DNA of 8,909 bases from DUOH01 sp036562625 (GCA_036562625.1 DATCJV010000152.1:1-8909), one strand, 5' to 3'; shown: positions 1-5,931, counted from the first letter of the stretch. A program made the numbers and translations. Notes: generated by a model from the sequence alone, not told the origin.

Positions 1-78
1 GGGAAGAGTAGCCGGACCGGCGTAAAAGTTAAAGACTCTATTTTGCATCAAAACCCGCTCCTATGTATTTTTTCTTGT

Positions 79-107
79 ATTATACTATTATCCGCCGGTA
101 TTCTCAA
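79..107 (-). promoter_or_regulatory. sigma-A-type promoter reading out of the left edge
   Basis: On the minus strand TTGAGA (107-102) is followed by exactly 17 nt and a perfect TATAAT (84-79). Transcription would start near position 72 and run leftward, so the gene it serves lies beyond the window. It sits just past the terminator of the upstream leftward gene, which supports a new transcription unit starting here. No reading frame starts in positions 1-78 that I can support. Confidence 0.6.
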
Positions 108-129
108 GGGATGACGATTATTGTTAAAC

Positions 130-155
130 AAAAAGTCTCACTACAGTAGTGAGAC
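130..155 (-). terminator. intrinsic terminator of the leftward unknown gene
   Basis: The arms 135-143 and 147-155 are perfect complements (GTCTCACTA / TAGTGAGAC) around a 3-nt loop. On the minus strand the stem is followed at once by TTTTTG and further T residues. It lies 12 nt past the stop codon of the leftward gene ending at 168. The stem and U-tract geometry is that of a rho-independent terminator. Confidence 0.8.
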
Positions 156-167
156 ATAGTATAACGA

Positions 168-602
168 TCATTTATCTTCAGACCCGATGCTCATTAAGGG
201 TTTTGCCTTCTTCAGATCGAAATGGATTATTCTGGAGATAATTACCCGGCCTTCTTCGTCCTTAACCTCAAAAACCACTGTGTCTTTATAAAAGTATTGG
301 GCAGGCAGCTGGTAAAGGCTGATTGATGAGTCTCTGGCGCCAATAATGGTGGCATAATACCCCCGGTATTTTGCGGTGCGAAAATGGAGGCCTCCGGCTA
401 AGATCAACAGTTTATTCCCGTGCTTGGGGAGAGGGGGAAGATTCAGGGCATATTTCTGGCTAAGTTGAGGCAAGTTTTGACCGATCTCGGCGCCGATCAG
501 AATGAAGGGTTCCGTCTTCACCGCTTCTTTATGGTATAAAACCTGCAAGCTAAGGGGAATGTATTGTACGGCTGGGTAAGGATAGATGACGGACCGACGC
601 AA
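168..602 (-). CDS. hypothetical protein of about 144 aa, start uncertain
   Basis: I do not recognise this protein. It has no signal peptide, membrane segment or cysteine pair. The middle and C-terminal half looks like alternating beta strands (LLILAGGLHFR, YYATIIGA, DTVVFEVKDEEGRVIISRI), so a small beta-sandwich or beta-barrel domain is plausible; that is inference. Start choice: a good Shine-Dalgarno (GGGAGG) ends at 612 on the minus strand. In-frame TTG at 611 has no spacing, GTG at 608 has 3 nt, and TTG at 602 has 9 nt, so I prefer 602. The alternatives add two or three residues. It lies downstream of the anti-sigma gene on the same strand, 225 nt from its stop, and has its own terminator at 130-155. 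The start codon and part of the ribosome site fall in a perfect 13-bp stem with the upstream leader (see the 601-668 entry), so translation may be controlled. The dedicated terminator and Shine-Dalgarno argue that the gene is real. Confidence 0.6.
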   Translation of the reverse strand: MRRSVIYPYPAVQYIPLSLQVLYHKEAVKTEPFILIGAEIGQNLPQLSQKYALNLPPLPKHGNKLLILAGGLHFRTAKYRGYYATIIGARDSSISLYQLPAQYFYKDTVVFEVKDEEGRVIISRIIHFDLKKAKPLMSIGSEDK

Positions 603-668
603 AAGCACCAACCTCCCTCACTTCTTTACGTGGTCATCATATGCGTAAGGTACAGGGTTGGTGCTTTT
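601..668 (-). promoter_or_regulatory. 13-bp leader hairpin over the start of the unknown gene
   Basis: Positions 601-613 (AAAAGCACCAACC) and 656-668 (GGTTGGTGCTTTT) are perfectly complementary. A shorter inner stem, 626-630 with 644-648 (TTACG / CGTAA), sits in the 42-nt loop. On the leftward transcript the proximal arm contains the last two G of the Shine-Dalgarno and all the candidate start codons of the 144-aa gene. The structure could therefore block translation. Reading rightward, the stem is followed by T6 (665-670, partly inside the stem), so a bidirectional terminator is the alternative. No rightward gene lies to the left that would need one. Confidence 0.5.
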
Positions 669-827
669 TTCATCCGGCGTTCGGGAACCGCCTGCCGCCT
701 ATAAATCCAGCGTCGTCCCTCAGCTTCTGTTTCGTGTCTGGGATTAAGCTATTTTCCGTAACAAGCTCAGCAAGGTCGGATCCTAAAGCTTCCGCTTTGT
801 GTATTGAGTTAAAAACCAGACGCGCCT

Positions 828-1355
828 TTACCTGGAAACCGGAATGCCCATAAGTAATGGGTGCTGCGGACCGGCTGGTTTCGTTTCTGTTTCTTGCCTC
901 CGGTCATCAGGAGTGGAATCTTCTTCTCTATCCATCTGCTTAACCATGATGATCTCTTCCGAAGCGGGCCGGGGTGTTTGCGGAGCCGCTGTGGTCAGCA
1001 TCGGATTAGACTTAGGCGTTGGGAATAACCAGAGCGAGGCGCCTAAGAACAGAAAGACACAGGCCGCGGCCATGACAAATTTCTTCCCAAAAGCCCATGG
1101 ATTGAAAGCTATTCTCGACAGGGCAAGGGCTGATCCGGAATCACCCTGAGCCAGCAGAATTTTGGAGAGCAGATCTTTCGGTTCCGCAGGAGGCTCCAGA
1201 CTTCCCAACGAACTCTTGAGTAAGGACAGGGATTCATATTCCAGACTACAGGCCCGGCAGGTAAAAAGATGTTGTCTGATGATCCGTCGTTCCTCGGTAG
1301 TGAGCTCTTGGTCGAGGTAGGCGGAGAGAAGACTCTGTACCTTTTGGCAATTCAT
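828..1355 (-). CDS. membrane-anchored zinc-finger (zf-HC2) anti-sigma factor
   Basis: The 175-aa protein begins with an anti-sigma zinc-finger domain: Cys3 and His29-x3-Cys33-x2-Cys36, the H-x3-C-x2-C signature of ZAS anti-sigma factors of the RsiW/RsrA type. One membrane segment follows at residues 93-111 (AAACVFLFLGASLW core). The outer part is short, about 60 residues, rich in Pro, Glu, Asp and Thr, with no recognisable sensor domain. By family knowledge the N-terminal domain holds its cognate ECF sigma factor inactive at the membrane and releases it after proteolysis or a conformational change. The gene starts 3 nt after the sigma stop, with a GGGGTGG ribosome site inside the end of the sigma gene, so the two are translationally coupled. 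This tight pairing is strong support for the assignment. What signal it senses cannot be read from the sequence. Confidence 0.87.
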   Translation of the reverse strand: MNCQKVQSLLSAYLDQELTTEERRIIRQHLFTCRACSLEYESLSLLKSSLGSLEPPAEPKDLLSKILLAQGDSGSALALSRIAFNPWAFGKKFVMAAACVFLFLGASLWLFPTPKSNPMLTTAAPQTPRPASEEIIMVKQMDREEDSTPDDRRQETETKPAGPQHPLLMGIPVSR

Positions 1356-1358
1356 TCT

Positions 1359-1952
1359 TCATCCACCCCTTCTTTCTCCTGTAAGATATGGTCTGAGTAA
1401 CTCTCTAAGCAGTCGGCGGCCTCGGTGGATCCGTGAACGGACCGTTCCCAGGGAACATTGGAGGATCTGGCTGATTTCCTCATAAGAAAAGCCTTGAACA
1501 TCACAGAGAATAACAGCGGCGCGGAATTCATTCGGCAATTTTAACAAGGATTCTTGAATGATCGCTCCCAATTCTTGCTTTAGGGCCATCTCTTCGGGCA
1601 GGGCACTATAATCCGGCACTTCCGGCGGTTTTTCCTGTTCGAGATGGGGTGAAGCCTCATTTAAGGATGAAACAAAAGGCCGCCTCTTCTTCTTGCGATA
1701 AAGGTCGACAAAAGAACGGTAAATGATCTGAAAGACCCAACGGTCAAAGGATGTTCCTTTTTTAAATCTATTATAGGAGCGGTAGGCCTTCAGGAGTCCT
1801 TCTTGTAACAAGTCTTGAGCATCTTCCGGGTTACCGCATAACCGGTAAGCAAAGTGATAAAGGGCTTTTTCGTGGTCGACAACTTCTTTTTCAAACTCTT
1901 CCCATCTGCTGGAGGCAGACTGGGTAAGAGTTAGGGGCTGGGTTTGCTCCAT
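1359..1952 (-). CDS. ECF-family RNA polymerase sigma factor
   Basis: The 197-aa protein has the two-domain layout of group 4 (ECF) sigma factors. Region 2 spans roughly residues 25-92, with the core-binding and -10 recognition helices around DAQDLLQEGLLKAYRSY and FDRWVFQIIYRSFVDLYR. A variable linker covers 93-125. Region 4 spans about 125-187, with the -35-reading helix-turn-helix SYEEISQILQCSLGTVRSR followed by HRGRRLLRELL. There is no region 1.1 or 3. The ATG has an AAGGAG site 8 nt upstream. It is directly followed by its anti-sigma gene and lies downstream of htrA, a typical target of envelope-stress sigma factors. The likely role is extracytoplasmic stress control, comparable in design to SigW/RsiW of Bacillus or RpoE/RseA of E. 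coli, though I cannot assign it to a named ECF group. Confidence 0.93.
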   Translation of the reverse strand: MEQTQPLTLTQSASSRWEEFEKEVVDHEKALYHFAYRLCGNPEDAQDLLQEGLLKAYRSYNRFKKGTSFDRWVFQIIYRSFVDLYRKKKRRPFVSSLNEASPHLEQEKPPEVPDYSALPEEMALKQELGAIIQESLLKLPNEFRAAVILCDVQGFSYEEISQILQCSLGTVRSRIHRGRRLLRELLRPYLTGERRGG

Positions 1953-2063
1953 TTCAGGTTCTCCTTCCTACAGGGGATTCCTCCTACGCGCGCCGGATTG
2001 AGCGAAACAGCATTCGCCCGCACGAGTAATGTGAGTCAATTCTTCTGATTTTTTACTATAATC

Positions 2064-2092
2064 ATTTTACCGTCGGCGTCGAGCATTGTCAA
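2064..2092 (-). promoter_or_regulatory. sigma-A-type promoter for the ECF sigma operon
   Basis: On the minus strand a perfect TTGACA (2092-2087), a 17-nt spacer and TAAAAT (2069-2064) form a near-consensus housekeeping promoter. It lies about 110 bp upstream of the sigma ATG and 75 bp past the htrA stop. It would give the sigma / anti-sigma pair basal expression independent of htrA. AGAAC and CGAC nearby, separated by 18 nt, give only a weak resemblance to an ECF promoter, and I do not call one here. Confidence 0.65.
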
Positions 2093-2166
2093 AGCTCAGG
2101 TTCTACCATTCTTTTCTGCAAAGACTTTAGAGATTACTTGTTTTTTTGAAATCGGTCTTCCCGAAG

Positions 2167-3333
2167 TTATTCTTCCAAAGGACCCAAAGTGGCTTTAATG
2201 GTTTTGTAGCCATCTTTTCGCCAGATTAATAAGGTAACTACGTCGCCCACCTTTTTACTGGTAATAATTTCTTTAAGTTTCTCCGGGGATTCCACCGGTT
2301 GCCGATCGACTTCCAGGATTATATCTTGCGGCCGCAAACCTGCTTTTGCCGCCGGGCTGTTTTTATTTACTTGATAGACGAGTACGCCGGAGCTGGTGTT
2401 CAAACCGAAGTAGTCGATTACATCCTGGCTGAGGGGAAGCATCAAGATACCCAACCCCGGAACGGCCGGCCTGGTAATCTTGCCTTTCTCCAACAACTCC
2501 GCCAGGTTTTCCTTGACCAGATTGATGGGGATGGCAAAACCGATACCCTGCGCATTGGAGAGGATGGCCTCATTAATCCCGATCACCTTTCCCTCCAAAT
2601 CAACCAAAGGGCCGCCGCTATTTCCCGGATTAATCGCGGCATCCGTCTGAATCAGGGCGCTCTCGTTCACGCTTTTCAGATTCCGGTTTAGAGCACTGAT
2701 AATCCCGGTGGTCACCGTCTCATGTAAGCCGTACGGATTGCCGATGGCCACTACCCATTGGCCGATTTGAATAGCGTCGGAGTCTCCCAACTCAAGGTAG
2801 GGCAGGTTCTTGGCGTTAATCTTCAAAATGGCCAGATCATATTTTTCGTCTTTTCCGATGACTTCGGCCTGGTATTTTTGGCCGTTTTTTAAATTGACCG
2901 TGATCCGGTCAGCGCCTTCAATCACGTGGTAGTTTGTTAAGACATACCCGTCCGCCCGGAAAATGAAACCGGATCCCGTTCCTTCCTGTTTATATTCTCT
3001 GGGGGTAAACCCCTCAAAAAAGTTGGGCCCAAAGAAATCCCGGAAGATGCCTGGGATCTGCGGTTGATACTTTACTGTCCGGACAGTGTCGATATAGACT
3101 ACGGCAGGGGACACTTTTTTATTTACATTAATAATCGCGTCTTTCCAGGAGTCGTTTTTCAGATTAAAAGCGGCTTTTTCCAACTTGGGCTCACCGGCGT
3201 CTGCTGCGGAAATTGCGGGCGCCGGTATTCCCCGACCTTCATAAAAAGTCAAGACTACCGCGGAAGAGAGAAGACAAGCGACGGCCGCTACAATCACAAA
3301 AGGAAGCACGGATTTAAAATTAAACTTGCGCAT
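2167..3333 (-). CDS. htrA: HtrA/DegP-family serine protease, membrane-anchored, one PDZ domain
   Basis: The 388-aa protein has an uncleaved-looking N-terminal membrane anchor (residues about 10-30), then a trypsin-like domain and a single C-terminal PDZ domain (about 300-386). The catalytic triad is complete: His136 in TNYHV, Asp166 in YDLAIL and Ser239 in the NPGNSGGPL motif. The oxyanion-loop region (AIGNPYGL, 197-203) is also standard. By family knowledge such proteins face the outside of the cell and degrade or refold misfolded exported proteins. The ATG has an AAGGAGG site 6 nt upstream. The leader carries a GGAAC-N16-CGTT element and an inverted repeat. The ECF sigma / anti-sigma pair lies just downstream on the same strand, and no clear terminator is visible in the 214 nt between. 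The layout fits a stress regulon in which the sigma factor drives the protease; it may also be the protease acting in sigma activation, but that is less usual for HtrA. Confidence 0.95.
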   Translation of the reverse strand: MRKFNFKSVLPFVIVAAVACLLSSAVVLTFYEGRGIPAPAISAADAGEPKLEKAAFNLKNDSWKDAIINVNKKVSPAVVYIDTVRTVKYQPQIPGIFRDFFGPNFFEGFTPREYKQEGTGSGFIFRADGYVLTNYHVIEGADRITVNLKNGQKYQAEVIGKDEKYDLAILKINAKNLPYLELGDSDAIQIGQWVVAIGNPYGLHETVTTGIISALNRNLKSVNESALIQTDAAINPGNSGGPLVDLEGKVIGINEAILSNAQGIGFAIPINLVKENLAELLEKGKITRPAVPGLGILMLPLSQDVIDYFGLNTSSGVLVYQVNKNSPAAKAGLRPQDIILEVDRQPVESPEKLKEIITSKKVGDVVTLLIWRKDGYKTIKATLGPLEE

Positions 3334-3369
3334 CTTAATCCTCCTTTACATTTTTCGTAAGAACCGAGT

Positions 3370-3430
3370 AAGTATTCCGGTCGTGCTGAGGGGATCATAA
3401 ACGCCAACGCCCTCCTGACCGGGAATACTT
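3370..3430 (-). promoter_or_regulatory. large inverted repeat in the htrA leader
   Basis: Arms 3370-3382 (AAGTATTCCGGTC) and 3417-3430 (GACCGGGAATACTT) pair over 13 bp with one bulged G. Inside the loop, GAGGG (3388-3392) can pair with CCCTC (3410-3414), extending the structure. It lies between the predicted ECF start site (near 3440) and the htrA ribosome site, so it would fold in the 5' untranslated RNA. It has no U-tract and so is not an evident terminator. An operator or mRNA stability element are both possible. Confidence 0.5.
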
Positions 3431-3446
3431 ATTCTATTTAAACATA

Positions 3447-3471
3447 AACGAGGAGTTTTCATGAAAGTTCC
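3447..3471 (-). promoter_or_regulatory. ECF-type promoter for htrA (GGAAC-N16-CGTT)
   Basis: On the minus strand GGAAC (3471-3467), exactly 16 nt, then CGTT (3450-3447). GGAAC-N16/17-CGTT is the widely seen consensus for ECF sigma factors with an AAC-type -35 element. The start site would be near 3440, giving a 5' untranslated region of about 107 nt. I saw no convincing sigma-A promoter nearby. The gene for an ECF sigma factor lies downstream of htrA, so direct control by that factor is the simplest reading, but this is inference. Confidence 0.55.
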
Positions 3472-3506
3472 TGACAAACACTTTCACCCACGTGTTTTCC
3501 GGCGAA

Positions 3507-3541
3507 GAAAAAGTAAAGAAAGACCCTGCGGTGGACAGGGT
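3507..3541 (-). terminator. possible leftward terminator upstream of htrA
   Basis: ACCCTG (3523-3528) and CAGGGT (3536-3541) form a 6-bp stem with a 7-nt loop. Read leftward, the stem is followed by a pyrimidine- and T-rich tail ending in TTTTT. It lies about 35 bp upstream of the htrA ECF promoter and could insulate it from antisense transcription of the yicC side. The stem is short, so the call is weak. Confidence 0.3.
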
Positions 3542-3637
3542 AAAGAAAGTCTTCCGGGGGCCAGCCACACAGTCAAACGCAGGGCCGATCAAAGGAATGT
3601 CCTGGTTCAGCCGGAAAAGGCTAGCTACCTTTCTGCC

Positions 3638-3666
3638 TTGACGAGTTATTTTGCGAAATTTATCCT
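3638..3666 (+). promoter_or_regulatory. candidate promoter for the yicC-mihF-remA-gmk operon
   Basis: TTGACG (3638-3643), a 17-nt spacer and TATCCT (3661-3666) match the sigma-A pattern at 5 of 6 and 4 of 6 positions. It lies about 140 bp upstream of the yicC ATG. It is the best match I see in the divergent region on this strand. Confidence 0.45.
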
Positions 3667-3804
3667 AAAAAAAGAGGATTTTTCTGGCTGGAGTGGAATA
3701 TATACCATGATTTACGACACATTATATTATTGAGAATATTATGAATTAGTCTGCTGACCATTAACATGCTAGTAATTAATTAATAGTAAACAAGGAGAAA
3801 CTTT

Positions 3805-4692
3805 ATGCCATTCAGCATGACCGGGTACGGTAGGTGTCTGGACAAGCAAGGGGACTATACCGTCACCATTGAACTGCGCAGTGTGAATCATCGGTTTTTA
3901 GACATCTATTTTCATTTACCCAAGAACTATCTCTGGCTGGAAGAACACTGTGCCAAGCTATTGAAGAAATTTTTTAATCGAGGAAAGATTGATGTCTATA
4001 TTCAGCTGAAGAAGAACTCCGGAGAAGCGGAATCTTGTGTCACGTTAAACAAGGCGCTGCTCCGAGAGTATCTTTCCAGTCTTGAACAGATCAAAAGAGA
4101 ATATAAGATACCCGGACGAATTCACCTGGAGGATCTGCTGCGCATTCCGGATCTGTTTGTTTGCGCGGAACCGGAAGAGAACCGGGAGAAAGTTAAAGAA
4201 GTCGTTTTGCGTGGTCTGGAGCAGGCTGCCCAGGAACTATTGGCCATGCGGGAAAAAGAAGGAGAGATTATCTCCGGAGATTTAACAAAGAGAATCGCTA
4301 AACTGAAAGAGGAGATTGAGCAGATCGCCTCCGTTGCCCATGAACTACCGGGGTTATACCGGGATAAAATCATCCAGCGCCTGCAGGAACTATCCCCGGA
4401 AGCCACGGAGGTCATTGATGAACATAGACTGGCTGCTGAAATTTTGTTATATGTGGACCGTTCCGCCATAACGGAAGAGATTGTCAGATTTCGGAGCCAT
4501 CTGCGCCAATTTGCGGACACTTTAAAGCTGGCGGAACCAATCGGGCGAAAACTTGATTTTTTAACCCAGGAATTGCATAGAGAAGCGAATACCATTGCCG
4601 CCAAATCTACGGAGTTGACTATTTCTCATAATGTAGTAGAAATAAAAGCAGAAATTGAAAAGATACGCGAACAAGTTCAAAATATTGAATAG
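3805..4692 (+). CDS. yicC: YicC/YloC family endoribonuclease-like protein
   Basis: At 295 aa this is a full-length YicC family member (YloC in Bacillus). The N-terminal YicC-like domain opens with the signature SMTGYGR (4-10) and ELRSVNHRFLDI (23-34). The C-terminal DUF1732 domain carries ILLYVDRSAITEEIVRFRSHL-type helices (213-233, given in part) and GRKLDFLTQELHREANT (247-263). A charged, coiled-coil-like helix around 145-180 (MREKEGEII onward) joins them. E. coli YicC has been linked to RNA turnover and reported to act as a ribonuclease, so an RNA-processing role in the cytoplasm is likely. The ATG is preceded by AAGGAG at 7 nt. It is the first gene of a tight cluster: the next gene starts 11 nt after its stop, and its stop codon overlaps that gene's ribosome site. 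Confidence 0.93.
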   Translation: MPFSMTGYGRCLDKQGDYTVTIELRSVNHRFLDIYFHLPKNYLWLEEHCAKLLKKFFNRGKIDVYIQLKKNSGEAESCVTLNKALLREYLSSLEQIKREYKIPGRIHLEDLLRIPDLFVCAEPEENREKVKEVVLRGLEQAAQELLAMREKEGEIISGDLTKRIAKLKEEIEQIASVAHELPGLYRDKIIQRLQELSPEATEVIDEHRLAAEILLYVDRSAITEEIVRFRSHLRQFADTLKLAEPIGRKLDFLTQELHREANTIAAKSTELTISHNVVEIKAEIEKIREQVQNIE

Positions 4693-4703
4693 GAGGTGAA
4701 AAT

Positions 4704-5018
4704 ATGCCGTTACCGCAATTATCCATTGAAGAAAAGAAAATGGCCTTGAAAAAAGCACAGCGTGTCAGAAGTGAGCGGGCCAAGATTCGTCAAGAACTGA
4801 AAGCAGGGAAGAAGAGCATTCGGGATATTTTGGAAAAGGTGGACAATGATGTCATCGCAAAGATGCGTGTGGCCTATCTTCTAGAGTCCCTTCCCCGGAT
4901 CGGAAAGGTTCGCACCAGGAAGATCATGAACGAAATAGGAATCGATGAAACCCGGCGCATCCAAGGGTTGGGTGTTCGCCAAAAACAAGCATTGATTCAG
5001 CGACTCGGCGACCATTAG
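4704..5018 (+). CDS. mihF: integration host factor, actinobacterial type (mIHF)
   Basis: The 104-aa product matches the actinobacterial integration host factor family from end to end. It has an N-terminal LPQLS-EEKK-ALKKA helix rich in Lys and Arg, a central basic helix (about 14-35), then LLESLPRIGKVRTRKIM (59-75), a helix-two-turn-helix DNA-binding element of the S13 type, and the closing RRIQGLG-RQ segment (84-93). Mycobacterial and Streptomyces members have the same order (LPxL, KMKVSALLExLP-VGKV, RRxRGLG). They bind DNA with little sequence preference, bend it and help organise the nucleoid. This family is unrelated to the HU-like IHF of E. coli. In Actinobacteria mihF usually sits next to gmk; here it lies between yicC and remA, two genes before gmk. 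The ribosome site AGGAGGTG overlaps the yicC stop codon, which argues for co-translation. Family assignment is firm; function in this host is inferred. Confidence 0.88.
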   Translation: MPLPQLSIEEKKMALKKAQRVRSERAKIRQELKAGKKSIRDILEKVDNDVIAKMRVAYLLESLPRIGKVRTRKIMNEIGIDETRRIQGLGVRQKQALIQRLGDH

Positions 5019-5019
5019 G

Positions 5020-5038
5020 AAGGAGGCTTCCACTCCGG
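5020..5038 (+). promoter_or_regulatory. unusual ribosome site of remA
   Basis: AAGGAGG (5020-5026) is a strong Shine-Dalgarno but lies 12 nt from the remA ATG, longer than the usual 5-9. It can also pair locally: GGAG (5023-5026) with CTCC (5033-5036), or GGAAG (5018-5022) with CTTCC (5027-5031). Pairing might shorten the effective distance or lower translation. No other in-frame start codon exists closer to it. Confidence 0.4.
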
Positions 5039-5305
5039 ATGGAGATTAAACTAATCAATATAGGTTTTGGAAATATTGTTGCGGCAAATCGAATTGTAGC
5101 CATAGTAAGTCCGGAATCAGCGCCTATCAAACGGATCATCCAGGAAAGTCGTGAGCGCGGGATGTTGATTGACGCTACTTATGGGCGCCGCACCCGTGCT
5201 GTAATCATTGCCGACAGCGATCATGTCATTTTGTCCGCTGTGCAACCTGAGACAGTAGCGCATCGACTGACCAGTAAGGAAACGCAGGTGGATTCGGAAG
5301 AGTGA
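5039..5305 (+). CDS. remA: RemA family DNA-binding regulator (DUF370)
   Basis: The 88-aa protein is a textbook RemA. It shows INIGFGNIVAANRIVAIVSP (6-25) and PIKRIIQ, then GMLIDATYGRRTRAVII (41-57) and DSDHVILSAVQPETVA (59-74). Arg18, Pro29 and Arg50/Arg51, which matter for DNA binding or function in the Bacillus protein, are all present. In Bacillus RemA forms ring-like oligomers that wrap DNA and activate biofilm matrix and osmoprotection genes. The Firmicutes position directly before gmk is kept, and the remA stop overlaps the gmk GTG start by 4 nt. The ATG is the only plausible start, but its Shine-Dalgarno is 12 nt away and may be folded (see the 5020-5038 entry). Having RemA and mIHF encoded side by side places two small DNA-wrapping proteins in one transcript. 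Confidence 0.95.
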   Translation: MEIKLINIGFGNIVAANRIVAIVSPESAPIKRIIQESRERGMLIDATYGRRTRAVIIADSDHVILSAVQPETVAHRLTSKETQVDSEE

Positions 5306-5931
5306 AAGCCAAAACGCAGCAAGGGTTATTATTCGTCATCTCCGGACCCTCCGGTGTCGGAAAGAACACCATTCTGAATGAAGTCTTGAAACGTCGGCCG
5401 GATATTGTCTACTCCATCTCCGCCACTACGCGCGCCCCGCGTGGTAATGAAAGAGATGGGGTTAATTACTTTTTCCTGACCGAAGAGGAGTTTCAAGAAC
5501 AGATCAAAGTCGGGGGTTTTTTGGAATGGGCACGGGTTTATGATTGCTATTACGGCACACCTAGGAAGACCGTAGAGCAACATTTGCAAAACGGGACTCA
5601 TGTCCTTTTGGATGTGGATATTCAAGGCGCGGCGCAGATTCGCAGAAATTATTCAAGTTCAATTCAGATCTTTTTATTCCCTCCATCTTTCCAGGTTTTA
5701 AAGGAACGGTTACTGGGACGCCGGACCGAAGATCCGACCGCGATTGAGAAAAGGTTAAGCTACATAAAACAAGAATTATCAGCTGTCGGTAACTACGATT
5801 ATGTTGTGGTAAATGACGAACTTACAGAAGCCTGCCGTAGGGTGGAGGCCATCATTTCTGCAGAAGAATCAAGAGTTTCACGGGGTTATTGGCAAGATTT
5901 ATTGAAAGATTTTGAGCTTGACAAAATATGA
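5302..5931 (+). CDS. gmk: guanylate kinase
   Basis: The 209-aa protein phosphorylates GMP to GDP with ATP, feeding GTP and dGTP synthesis. The P-loop is GPSGVGKNT (15-23). The GMP-binding segment is SATTRAPR (40-47) followed by E-RDGVNYFF (50-58). EWARVYDCYYGTP (75-87) and LLDVDIQGA (102-110) are standard, and the lid arginines lie in RRTED (140-144). Length is normal for bacterial Gmk. The start is GTG and overlaps the remA stop in GTGA, with only a weak ribosome site (GGAAG) close by, so translation probably depends on coupling to remA. It is the last gene of the compact yicC-mihF-remA-gmk cluster. Its final codons contain the -35 box of a likely promoter for rpoZ. Confidence 0.97.
   Translation: MKAKTQQGLLFVISGPSGVGKNTILNEVLKRRPDIVYSISATTRAPRGNERDGVNYFFLTEEEFQEQIKVGGFLEWARVYDCYYGTPRKTVEQHLQNGTHVLLDVDIQGAAQIRRNYSSSIQIFLFPPSFQVLKERLLGRRTEDPTAIEKRLSYIKQELSAVGNYDYVVVNDELTEACRRVEAIISAEESRVSRGYWQDLLKDFELDKI

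Larger units (their letters stand above)
3334..3804. other. divergent regulatory region between htrA and yicC
   Basis: This 471-bp gap separates leftward htrA from rightward yicC. It holds the ECF-type promoter and leader inverted repeat of htrA, a hairpin at 3523-3541, a direct repeat GTAAAGAAAG (3513-3522 and 3540-3549), and a candidate yicC promoter at 3638-3666. The last 130 bp before yicC are AT-rich. No convincing gene was seen; the one sizeable open frame (3461-3733) is discussed under rejected items. Confidence 0.7.

Noticed and set aside
3555..3640. A riboswitch-like stretch upstream of yicC, reminiscent of a GEMM (c-di-GMP-I) aptamer
   Set aside because: The conserved tetraloop receptor and the second helix signature are missing, and it lies upstream of the best promoter, so it would not be in the transcript.
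3662..3684. ATCCT-N8-AGGAT followed by T5 as a terminator
   Set aside because: The stem is only 5 bp and AT-rich, and it overlaps the -10 box and start site of the candidate yicC promoter.
3461..3733. A 90-codon rightward open frame with a good-looking GAGGAG site 5 nt before its ATG
   Set aside because: The predicted protein has a very basic, low-quality composition and no family resemblance. Its start and ribosome site coincide with the ECF-type promoter of htrA on the other strand, and it runs through the candidate yicC promoter. A chance open frame is more likely.
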